A stretch of DNA of 64,000 nucleotides from Eutreptiella sp. 'Long Island Sound 2002' (lineage: Eukaryota; Euglenozoa; Euglenophyceae; Eutreptiales; Eutreptiaceae): contig OZ038381.1 of NCBI GenBank assembly GCA_964036045.1, forward strand, positions 161,080,283 to 161,144,282. Reading direction: 5' to 3'. The notes under the pieces were generated by a model. It did not search any database. It had not been told where the DNA came from and worked only from the letters and a program-made list of their open reading frames with translations. A program made the position numbers and the translations under genes. Shown in pieces: positions 55,532 to 64,000 of the stretch (the stretch's first letter is position 1; every line of letters begins with the position of its first letter).

Positions 55532-56353
55532 TTGTATTGTAAGAATTTTTTGGAAGTGCCAGTTTTTGCCAGCCAGGGCCGAATTCAGGAAAGGTGGTGC
55601 ACTGGAGGTCCTGCTGATTCCAGCGCCGACGACAATCAGGGGACAAGGGACAATTTCGGTGCACAAGAGCAGGTTCCCGGCTCGAATTCTTACAACCACC
55701 GTGCTTAAGTCACTTAACATCTGCCCAGTACCGTGGTTCAGGCGAGAGGTGTATGGCGTTCGAAGCGTACAAAGGTGCATGTGCACACGCAACTGGGAAA
55801 AGTAGTCCACTGCTCTGAACACCCCCGACATTAAAGACAACATATGCATCTGCATACAAATGTACTCTCGCCAGGCACACAATCACAACGCAGCCAAAGA
55901 TGGACACGAGAGTCGAGCGAACAAGGAGAGGCACACGTTGGCTGGCAAACCCTCGTCAGTGGCACGACGTGAAAGAATAGGCCATAAACATACTGCAAAC
56001 GCAAAGTTTTTCGGGTTGCCAGGCGGATACACTGTGTTCTGCATCACGGTCGTCCTGTTTGCAAATTCCGTGCACGTTAACGCCACTACACGGCCCCCAC
56101 ATCGTTGAAATGGCACGTCGGGTACGACGCTGCCGGGGCAGCCATGGGCCACACTGGCCCGCTATATGTGCAAAGAAGATGGCCGCAGCTCACACTGTCC
56201 GACTTGAGTCTCGGACTGTTAGGTTAGAAGAACCTCACAACTATTACGGGCACGTCCAGCAGATCCCTGCAAATCATGCTGTAGCACCAATCTCTATTTC
56301 GGCCCTGGCTGCCGAAATTGTTTGGCACTTCCAAACAATTTCTTACAATACAA
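55532..56353. mobile_element. inverted-repeat (MITE-like) element
   Basis: Terminal inverted repeats of about 52-56 bp: 55532-55583 and the complement of 56298-56353, both TTGTATTGTAAGAA ... GGAAGTGCC ... AGCCAGGGCCGAA, roughly 85 per cent alike. The right repeat contains its own 12-bp perfect hairpin, GAAATTGTTTGG/CCAAACAATTTC. I see no clear target-site duplication. The interior carries no transposase. The right end coincides with a duplicated piece of the neighbouring gene's first exon. Confidence 0.5.
56169..56272 (+). pseudogene. partial duplicate of first exon of the 56477 gene
   Basis: This 104-bp stretch repeats 56467-56570 with substitutions: both start near an ATG with MAAAH, both keep YGHVQQ. 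After it the sequences diverge, here into the inverted repeat. There is no continuation to the hydrophobic segment, so this copy is a non-functional remnant or an alternative first exon. Confidence 0.5.
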
Positions 56354-56476
56354 TATCTTCAACGCCCGGTCCACATAAAAGGAAGATCGTGCGACCACAT
56401 GCTTGCCCCGTATTTGCCGTGTTGTCGCTGCTTGTTCCCTTCAGTGTGCAACTGCTTGGCTGTATGTGCAGAGAAT

Positions 56477-57448
56477 ATGGCCGCAGCTCACGTTGTCCAG
56501 TTTGAGCCTCACTCTGTAAGGTCAGAAGAATTCCTCACAACTTACGGGCATGTCCAGCAGCCCCCTGCAAGCCCTGTCAAAGACCTGCTGAAGACGGCCG
56601 TAGTTTCTTTCTTTGCCACGACACTGGTCCTTGGTCTCGTGTCCGTGTTGCGCACTCCGAGCACGCGTCTGTATGCTCCCGCGCAGGCCACAAGGGTGGC
56701 AAATCCTGCAATCACCCGAGGAGCGTTTGTGGTGAAGGCTGAGGTGTGTTGCTCCTGCCAGCCTCAGTTCAGCCATGTTCTCACCTTTCAGCTCGGCCAA
56801 CGGTCGTGACGTGTGCAGATATCACAAAGGAAAATCCCTCGGTCTCACGGTCACAAAGAGGAGCGCCGAGATTGCGAACAGGAAGGAAAATGCAAGAGGG
56901 CTCCACATATGCGTTCAGCAAATACGTTCAGAGTCCATGCCCACTGTCAGAACGCCGCGTCTTATCGGTGGGACCTGAAGGTAGCACAAAGTTACGCAGG
57001 GATGTTGACTCTTTTCCAAATCGTTTCCCCACGCTCTGCAGTCCAAGGATGCTCTTGACGCCCTGGAAGCACTTGAAGAATCCCAAAAGGTGTGCCCAAA
57101 CTGTGCGCACCCCACCTGTTGCTGAAAACTGTAAACTCAAGCAGTTTCCGATTGCCAGACTGCATTCTTTCACTCTTGCAGAAAGTAGCCGAGGAAGAAG
57201 CGAAGAAGAACGTGGAATATGATGCCGCAGGCAACGCCTTCATTGATGACCTTGACGAGATTGAACCCGAGAGGCCACAGATGTCTGAAGCAATGAAGAG
57301 AAGATTGAGGGCTGAATATACATCACTGGGAGGTTCCCCGAATGCCAAGTCGACCAACTATTTTCTGTACATAAGCATTATCATCAGTGTTCTGGCTGTG
57401 CTCACATGGCTCAGTGGAGGGTGCGATACAGGAATCCCATTGTTTTAA
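56477..57448 (+). CDS. three-exon gene for a small single-span membrane protein, possibly plastid-targeted
   Basis: Proposed exons 56477-56743, 57042-57089 and 57182-57448. Donors GAG/gtgtgt and AAG/gtgtgc and acceptors ctctgcag/TCC and cttgcag/AAA are canonical, and all junctions are phase 0. Exon 1 carries a hydrophobic segment (TAVVSFFATTLVLGLVSVL) and then a Ser/Thr/Ala/Arg-rich, acid-poor stretch ending AFVVKAE, like a targeting sequence. Exons 2-3 give a charged helix (ALDALEALEESQKKVAEEEA), an acidic part and a C-terminal membrane span (FLYISIIISVLAVLTWL) preceded by RRLRAEYTSLGGSPN. About 194 residues. It may be a thylakoid-type protein; I cannot name it. A further exon inside the 298-bp first intron is possible. 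Confidence 0.6.
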
Positions 57449-57898
57449 CCACGGGTCGAGCACGCCCTTCTGCATCAACTGATGTCCTTGACTTAGCCTG
57501 CACGACATGTGCCAACCACCATGCAAGAGTATCGTGTGTTGGCAACGGTTGGTCGAATCAAGTCCTGTCTGCTGCTTCGCCCAGCCAACTTGCACACGTC
57601 GAGAGTGCCAGTTGGAGTGTCCAGCATTGTTTTTGTTCGATTTGTACAGAAAGGAACGTTTGTTTTGATAAACATCCTTGGAGCCTGGCGCCTGCAAGTG
57701 GAACGCCCCACAGCCCGATTTTGCTTCAGTACCTAACGGAGTCTTTTCAACCCTTTCAGCACTGTGTCATTGCCTGAGCCTCCATTGAACAGATCAAATT
57801 TCTCGGAGGGTGTCAATATTGCTTGTAAAAATTTGGCTGCGAATTGTACATCCAACACAAAGCAACGTTGATGGTGCTGCATGTGCCTGTTTGTGGTG

Positions 57899-57998
57899 TG
57901 TACAGGTTAGTGACCAAGAAGAACCAAAACTCGGGGATGAAGATATTATGTGGATCCGCAAGAGCATGGGATTGCAAATTCGGAGAACCAGAGGATGA
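57899..57998 (+). CDS. possible terminal exon
   Basis: After a plausible acceptor (tgtgtacag) a frame of about 30 codons reads VSDQEEPKLGDEDIMWIRKS and ends RRTRG at TGA. It looks protein-like but has no upstream partner I can prove. An alternative last exon of the 56477 gene was considered, but no donor gives the right phase. Confidence 0.3.
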
Positions 57999-59640
57999 AC
58001 AATCGAGGGGGAGTTGACCTCAACAAGACATGCAGGGTAGTGCATTTGTGAAGCTTTTGTGGACAATCATTTGGGATTAGTTTTGGTTTTCAGAGGGTAC
58101 ACAGAGGGCAATGCGATGATCCGTGAGATGTAGAGTGGGACAAGGGAGAGATTGCCACAAATATGTTGCATGCAAACAGGGATGATCCAGGTGGCAGGGC
58201 GTTGGTAAAAGGAGAAGGTTGATGAAGATTGGCGAGGGTGTGGTGATGATGTGAGGTTGGTCACCAATATACTTTTCACAAGGGTTTTTTTCATTTTGCC
58301 GTTGAAGTTGAAATGTGTTCCGGCTTCTTTTTTTGGCGAAGGATTATTTTGTGGTTGTGTTTTCCATAGAGTTTTGTGGCTGTTTTTGTATTTTATGCAA
58401 TCCATTATGGACTGGGGTTGTTCAAGTTTTTTCCGCCATTTTGTATTCACTTTTTGTTTTGCTGAATGGCCACGAGCTAGCGGCGTGCTCACCTCTATTG
58501 CCAACAATCTGTCCATGTTTTGCAGAAGGTGAAATAACAAATACTAGAGCAAGTGACCAGCTCATGAAGTGAGCTGCAAATGGTGATAGCATTTTTTCTA
58601 AGAAGGTGTTGGTCATCAAAATGCGGCGCATATTCGGGTATTGGGCAAAGAAATTTGTCATCATGGACACGAAGGTTTCACTTTGATTGTAGTGTTGGGG
58701 TTTTTGCGAGGTGTTCCAAACTGAATGTCAATAAGGTCGTCCTGGAAAAGGGGTTGGGCAAACAAAAGATGGTAGTGTTTTTTTTTTGTTTCATTGACAG
58801 TTTGTTGAGCCCTACGACACACGCTTGGGCCAACAAATGTCAAAGTTCCCATTTGCCCGTTTAGAGGTCGTTCAAGGAGGCGACTATTACCAGGGAGCAA
58901 GTACCTTCGGGAGCTAGGAAGACTTTTTTTTGACAATGCAGGATAGTATTTTACCATGGGGTCACCCACACTTCGTAATGTCCTATGTTACATGTTTTTC
59001 ACAAAGCTGCCCCCACATGTGAATTGAGAAGGCATTGTTGCGACCACCCGGTCCACGTGTGGGAAGGTGTGTCGACATGTGCCACTATGTGTGGTAACAT
59101 GCCGCCTCCTATGGGCGGCATCTCTGAAGAGCTTCTTAGCCGTGTGGAGTGGGAGCTCAAAGAAATGCCATTCCATTTTCCTTTTCGCTAGCTAAAGTAA
59201 TGGACTTGACAGGTGACCCCATCTCGGGCCGTGAACCAGGTTGCTTGGCGCTCGTTGTCTCTTGGTGTGCAAGTGACATATGCCAAGGTCTCCAGCTTAG
59301 TGTGGCGGGTAGTACCGATGGCCAGGTGGCTCACATTACAGCATGGTACAGGTTTCGAACATAAAAGGGTTTTAAAGTTTACTTGTTGAAAAGAGGTAAC
59401 CTTTTCGTTTTTCAAGCGGTTTATTTTACACACTTTAAGAGCAAACCTATTTTAAACCTCTTACCCCCTTCGTTAAAAAGTAACAGGCCAGCTTTTGAAA
59501 AAGGGACCATGCCCTAGCTCAGATGGATCGCCGTTGTTGCCCCATTCCGTGAGTTGTCGTCTGTTGAACGCTTTTTGTTTATGATTTGCGTCAGTGGCTC
59601 TTTGGCACTTGTTCGTCTCTGATACATAGTACAGGGGGTG
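57999..59640. other. intergenic, with weak decayed minus-strand frames
   Basis: No gene I can support. Several short minus-strand frames in succession (59433 to 58422) have fairly normal composition, such as TFVGPSVCRRAQQTVNE and MTNFFAQYPNMRRILMTN, but they change frame and contain stops. They could be the remains of one minus-strand gene. T-rich runs lie at 58280-58400. Confidence 0.35.
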
Positions 59641-60070
59641 GTAATAGTTCATATATGCAGCGGTTGGTAAAGGGTGATTTAAGACGTGTTTTCATGCAGC
59701 GGTTGGTAAAAGGCTGGTGTTTTTCCATGTAAAGGTTGGTACCGACATCCTCTTCTTTTGATTACCTTAATGTTTCTTTGTATTTGTACAACACTGGTAC
59801 TATTTCTCTCTCCTCGTTTTTTCAAAACATTACACTTTTTTTTTCTACACCTTGCACTCTTGCTATTTGTGTAAAATGTTTTATCTCTTTTGTTTTGTTC
59901 AAAACCTGCTCTCCTTTTTGTGCGGAAAAACCTACACTGTTTCTTTTTGTCACTCACTTCTGCATTCAAAATGCCGTTTTTTTTTACCTACTGAAATATT
60001 GTTTGTTTTTTTTTGTCACTGACTTCTATGTTGAAAATCCTGTTTTTTTTTATATTGTTTTTCGTCTCTG
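59641..60070. repeat. degenerate tandem repeats, T-rich
   Basis: GCAGCGGTTGGTAAA occurs at about 59657 and 59697, with a third weaker copy near 59730. Further right a roughly 62-bp unit repeats at 59937-59998 and 59999-60060 (TTTTTGTCACT-ACTTCT, then AAAAT-CC-GTTTTTTTT). Confidence 0.65.
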
Positions 60071-60286
60071 AAGTGGTCAGAGTTCCTGCTTTTTTATGAA
60101 CCACCATTGCCGTGCGCAACTCGCGTGAATTAGGAAAAATGCCCACAAAAAAAAAAGTGCTCTCGTGTGCAAATCGTCCAACCCTACAGACTTCACTGCC
60201 CTTTGAGGGACATGTCGCTGTTGCAAAGGATGAACCACATATTCAATTTGATCGATTCGCTGTTATTCAAGAGGAAACAGGAGGTA

Positions 60287-60760
60287 CTACTCTCTTTCAC
60301 TCATGGTAAGCATCACTGCACAGCTCAGAGTGCCTTCATCATCCGAAGTCTGCACTGCCTCCCGCGTCTCCCTTGCCCTTTGCTTGTTCTCCCTGGCCAC
60401 ACGCTGAGCATGTACATCACGTGGTGCAGCACGAAACCTTTTGGCAAGTCTGTCCAACCGGGTCTCAGCCCTCCTCTTTGCTGCTCTTTGTACAGGTGGT
60501 GTGCCTGGGACTGACAGGACGTCAATGTTGTCCTCCACCTCTGCCCCAGAGGCTTCATCTGCCTCTGCCTGTGCCTCTGAGGCTGCCTCTGAATCTGAAA
60601 CATGACCAGGAACAACAGACAGCAAAGGTGCAGGCATGGGGATGGCTGCTGAAGGGCAGGGGAGGTCCACATCATCTACAGATTCTGTCACTGGCACCTC
60701 TGCAAACACCATGTTCCAGCTGCTGAGGATGTGTGTGGTTGTCAAAGGGGATGAGCCCAT
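60287..60760 (-). CDS. orphan 157-codon frame, acidic then basic
   Basis: ATG-started frame. The first two thirds are acidic and Ala/Glu-rich (SEAASEAQAEADEASGAEVE). The last third is strongly basic (QRAAKRRAETRLDRLAKRFR) with a possible nuclear localisation signal. The layout resembles a small nuclear or chromatin protein, but composition bias alone can keep such a frame open. No family is recognised. Confidence 0.3.
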   Translation of the reverse strand: MGSSPLTTTHILSSWNMVFAEVPVTESVDDVDLPCPSAAIPMPAPLLSVVPGHVSDSEAASEAQAEADEASGAEVEDNIDVLSVPGTPPVQRAAKRRAETRLDRLAKRFRAAPRDVHAQRVARENKQRARETREAVQTSDDEGTLSCAVMLTMSERE

Positions 60761-61003
60761 TCAGCAAGCCAGGTTACAAGGAGCGCCTTCATCTTACGCT
60801 CGCTGCTATCCAGCTTGGAGTGCTTTGGCAGCAGTCCATCGTGGATCTTCAGGCAATGGTCAATGTGACACTTTCTGAGTGTCTATTTTTTTTCGATTGA
60901 CCCTCAGCATTTTGTTGATGGATCTACCAGTAGTCCAGGCTACTCGGTGATTGGTGAAAATCCTGGGCTGTTCAAGTTCTAGAGCCTTTCCCGCAGTTTT
61001 CAA

Positions 61004-62623
61004 ATGATCACCTCAATTCCCGAGTCCAAATCTACGCTCGCAACCTTTCAATTCACGCCAAGTCGCCTTTTCGTTCATTCCGAGAACACCATGAATTTCA
61101 CCCTATTTGGAAGCTCCAAAGCCGCCGACGATGGCCTTTCAACACTATTTAACCATTCCCCGTCAAGCCTCTTTCAAAAACACCAAGCCTCCAACTCGCC
61201 GCTACAAACACGCTTTCCGTCACGCCAATTTGAAGCCGTTGAAGGCAAAATATTTGACACACGCCAACGCATCTTTGTCCCCGAAGTTTACCGCCGTCTA
61301 CAAGACTACTCCGAGTTCTACCTGGATGTGGAAGGCACCGATGTCCAATCCGCCTTTGTTGGGAGCAACTCCACGAAAATTCTAGACCGAGGCAGGGTCT
61401 CTTCCGTCGCGCACAATAACTACAACGAGCTTGAAAAGCTTTTGTTCAAGCACAAGCGTTTCTACCTAAAGCCGTATGAGTTGGACTATTCTCAAACCGA
61501 AGCCAAGAAGTCTCCGCCTACCGCCACACCGTGGGCTAAACAATTAAGAACCGTGCTAGATAAAGCCAAAGAAGAGAAAAAAGACCTCAAAGGATGGTTC
61601 GTTATTCCGGCGTGGGACACTCAAGTGGTTGCCGCCACCTTTCGCATGCTAGGCTCAACTTCCGCCCTCTTTCCTCTCCTTCCTTACATTTCTAGCGTGA
61701 TATGTATGCACGGAGCACAACTTCGGGACGCCTACAAGGTCAAAAAGGATGGCAAAGACTCCTACGAGTTCCGCACGAGCGGCCATCAAACGATGCCGTA
61801 TGTTGCCTTACTCCTAAACACCTCTTCGTTTGACGGGTGCCAATGTGAAGACATCAATTTTAAGTTTGAACCCTTCCGCTTTGCCGCCAAGCACGCCCAT
61901 CCAACGGTGCGTGACCTCCGGTTGCACAAAACGCTACGTTCTGAGGTGAGCATAGAGTTCCTTGACCACATTGAGCCTTCGCCGCCGCAGGAGAGAGACA
62001 AGTCTCAACCAAAACAACGCAAAATTGGAGACGCCCGTGCATTCATGAAGTTAATGAACGAAATGTTTGTCCCCGCGCTAGCAAACGTATCGGTGAACAC
62101 CAAGAACGCTTACTACCCGTTTGGCCACATAGTTCCTTCCGAGAGCCCGCATTGGGCCTACTACCGGTTTGATTGGGAACTCCCTTCCCGCTTTGCCGAC
62201 GAGCTCATGTTTAAAGTCCGCGAGTGCGCCCAATTCCTCACCGGGGAACTCCTTGCAATGGACATGCACGCTTTGCCGACTACCGAAGTGTATCGAGCCG
62301 TGATCGCTAGAGACCGGAAGGAAAGAAACAAAGACCTACAAGCCCCGGAAATGCTCACCATGATGATCGCCAACCAGCCCGGAGGACGAGGCGCCTCACC
62401 GCCCTTAGGAACGATGTTCCGGTCTAAAGACTCCTTGGTCGTGGCGATTGACACCAAACACGCACCGTGCGACGTCATGAAAACCGGGGTCCAAACGCTA
62501 GCTATCCGCTTCTTCCGCTCATGCGGCATTGTTCTCTTTCATGGCATAGATGGGCAATTGGTGCGGTTTTCGTCACGATCCGACGGCAATACGAGGTCCG
62601 CGCCTTCGGGCGCCCCCGACTGA
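61004..62623 (+). CDS. orphan 539-codon protein
   Basis: The longest non-repeat, non-transposon frame in the window. The ATG at 61091 (context ACACCATGAA) may be the true start, since the 29 residues before it are Ser/Thr-rich and the frame may extend from an intron (a cttcccgcag-like acceptor lies at about 60996). Composition is balanced, with Phe, Tyr and Trp throughout (FVIPAWDTQVVAATFRMLGS, WAYYRFDWELPSRFADEL, DGCQCEDINFKFEPF). No signal peptide or membrane span is obvious. I recognise no domain. It could be an intact host gene or an ORF of an unrecognised transposon; there is no partner gene beside it. Confidence 0.5.
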   Translation: MITSIPESKSTLATFQFTPSRLFVHSENTMNFTLFGSSKAADDGLSTLFNHSPSSLFQKHQASNSPLQTRFPSRQFEAVEGKIFDTRQRIFVPEVYRRLQDYSEFYLDVEGTDVQSAFVGSNSTKILDRGRVSSVAHNNYNELEKLLFKHKRFYLKPYELDYSQTEAKKSPPTATPWAKQLRTVLDKAKEEKKDLKGWFVIPAWDTQVVAATFRMLGSTSALFPLLPYISSVICMHGAQLRDAYKVKKDGKDSYEFRTSGHQTMPYVALLLNTSSFDGCQCEDINFKFEPFRFAAKHAHPTVRDLRLHKTLRSEVSIEFLDHIEPSPPQERDKSQPKQRKIGDARAFMKLMNEMFVPALANVSVNTKNAYYPFGHIVPSESPHWAYYRFDWELPSRFADELMFKVRECAQFLTGELLAMDMHALPTTEVYRAVIARDRKERNKDLQAPEMLTMMIANQPGGRGASPPLGTMFRSKDSLVVAIDTKHAPCDVMKTGVQTLAIRFFRSCGIVLFHGIDGQLVRFSSRSDGNTRSAPSGAPD

Positions 62624-64000
62624 GCCCACGCAACGCCGGCCCCGCCCTCATACGACTCGTCTAAGGCCCCGAAGACCGCCGTGCTCCTAGTGGCCCCACG
62701 ATCGGCGCATGCTCTCGACTTGCGCGTCCAAGCGGGGTTCCTTGGCCCGTACGTGTCGTTCGAACCCACGCGACCTCCCTACGAACACCAACAAGCCCAC
62801 CTCGTGGTCTGAGGTTTGAGGTTTGAGGTTTGATTTTGCCGGTACTAGACGCCTTTCGGCCCCGGGGGGCCACCTGGTCGGGCCAGGTGATATCCTCCCC
62901 ACCGGGTCCTAGTGGGGGGCCCTCCAAGACGCACCTCCTGCCTGGTGGCGGAGTCCCCCGGGTTCACAGGGCTCGGAGCCCCGTCCTTCCCCGGCTTCCC
63001 CGTTTCGCCACTCCCCGGTCAGTGCATCAATTCGCAGCCGTGGCTGCGGGCGCTTACCCACCGCGTCGCCCCCCTAATGCGTGCTTGCCCGGGGCGCCGG
63101 CGCCGCCAGGCCCGTGCTACTGGCTTGTCGCCAGTGGGACCCCCTTGGGCTGGCGCGGAGGCTGCCTAGCCTAGGGGTTGGGGCGTGGCGCTGTGCGCCA
63201 CTACTGCCTTGGCGGTTGCAGTGCCCCGTCTGTGTGTGCGCGGCGCTCGCGGCCGGTTCGGGGGGTTCGGGCCGGTACCTGGTGTTGTGTCTCTCTCGTT
63301 TCCCCTTTCCCGCCCCGCGTGTTCCGCGCTGCGTGTGGCGGGCCGTCCCGTACGGGTGTCCCTTACCCTCGCTCGCTGGTACGCCATTCCACGCGGTCTG
63401 TGCGTTCCGCGCGTTCGGTCCGGTTGCCCTTCTGGTAGTCCCCGCGTGCCCTTTACGTGTGTGTGCGCTCGCGCCCCCGCAGCGTCCGCCCCCCCCCCTC
63501 CTGGGTGGCGTGGCGTGCACACCTCGCGCGGTTCCGGCACTGGGCGCTTGTGGGGCCGTTCCACGTGGTCCATGCCCCTCCGCGTGTCCTGCCCCCGTCC
63601 CTTGCTCCGTCTGGCGTGCTTGGGGGGGGGCGGTCCGGTCCCGGTTCCCCCCTACTTGGCTTGGGGTTGTGGGTGTGGCGGTAGGGCGTCCCCGGGGGGG
63701 GTACCTTCTACTGTTGCGAGGGGCGTTTGGGGTCAGGCGCTCCCCCTCCCCCGACTGCCCGCCCACTGGGCAGGCTGTTGGGGTCCGCTATCCACGTGTT
63801 GTGGGCGCGGGCGTGCGGGTGTGGGGGCTCTTCTCTGTCCCCTCGGCCTGCACGCCCTGTGGGGGCTGCGCGCCGCGGGGCCGGTCTGTGGCGTTCGTGC
63901 GCCGGGGGGCGGGCTGGGGGGGGGGGGGGGGGCGTGCGCCGTACCCCCCGTTTGTGCGGCCGGGGGGGGCCTGTAGGGCGGGGGGTCGCTCTGCCTCGTT
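62624..64000. other. GC-rich low-complexity tail
   Basis: From about 62.85 kb to the end the sequence is very rich in G and C with pyrimidine- and purine-skewed runs, including 17 Gs at 63916-63932. A 7-bp word GAGGTTT repeats three times at 62811-62832. Frames of up to 263 codons on the plus strand are low-complexity Gly/Arg/Pro/Cys and I do not accept them. It could be a ribosomal spacer or a satellite edge, but no rRNA sequence is visible. Confidence 0.5.

Noticed and set aside
59679-59969. Lys/Arg-rich minus frame of 96 codons
   Set aside because: Produced by T-rich degenerate repeats.
62811-62832. Telomere-like repeat GAGGTTT
   Set aside because: Only three copies, and not the plant or algal telomere unit.
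63185-63976. 263-codon plus-strand frame
   Set aside because: Low-complexity Gly/Arg/Pro/Cys product of GC-rich sequence; several frames are open there on both strands.

Overview
The window is eukaryotic nuclear DNA, most likely from a photosynthetic eukaryote, perhaps a green alga or another green-lineage organism. The reasons are three giant chromodomain Ty3/gypsy LTR retrotransposons, spliceosomal exon-intron structure near 56.5-57.4 kb, and a small single-span membrane protein whose N-terminus could be a plastid-targeting sequence. The species cannot be fixed from the sequence. There is no bacterial operon, rRNA, convincing tRNA or CRISPR array.

Layout. 1-4.6 kb: two partial copies of a minus-strand LTR element fragment (34-bp tandem array, tRNA primer-binding site, LTR end) separated by a 2.1-kb minisatellite with a dimeric 127-bp unit. 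4.62-47.42 kb: one nested block. Element A (minus strand, LTRs 4624-6979 and 45066-47423, 4-bp target duplication GCAC) is split twice. Element B (7728-20776, minus strand, 344-bp LTRs) sits in the 3' part of A's pol. Element C (about 28176-44645, plus strand, about 2.9-kb LTRs) sits in A's gag. 47.4-64 kb: mostly non-coding single-copy-looking DNA with homopolymer-rich degenerate repeats, a probable Crypton-like tyrosine recombinase gene (52.7-54.8 kb, minus) beside a 96-bp hairpin, an inverted-repeat element (55.5-56.4 kb), a three-exon plastid-like gene (56.5-57.4 kb), several orphan open frames, and a G-rich tail.

The three retroelements share a plan: gag, an in-frame UAG stop, then protease, a methylase-like module, reverse transcriptase, RNase H, integrase and a C-terminal chromodomain. 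In A and B the gag frame starts inside the 5' LTR and runs through the primer-binding site, which matches the 3' end of an initiator tRNA-Met. A and B carry frameshifts. C has an unbroken pol but an in-frame TGA in its gag zinc knuckle and no recognisable primer-binding site, so none of the three looks fully competent.
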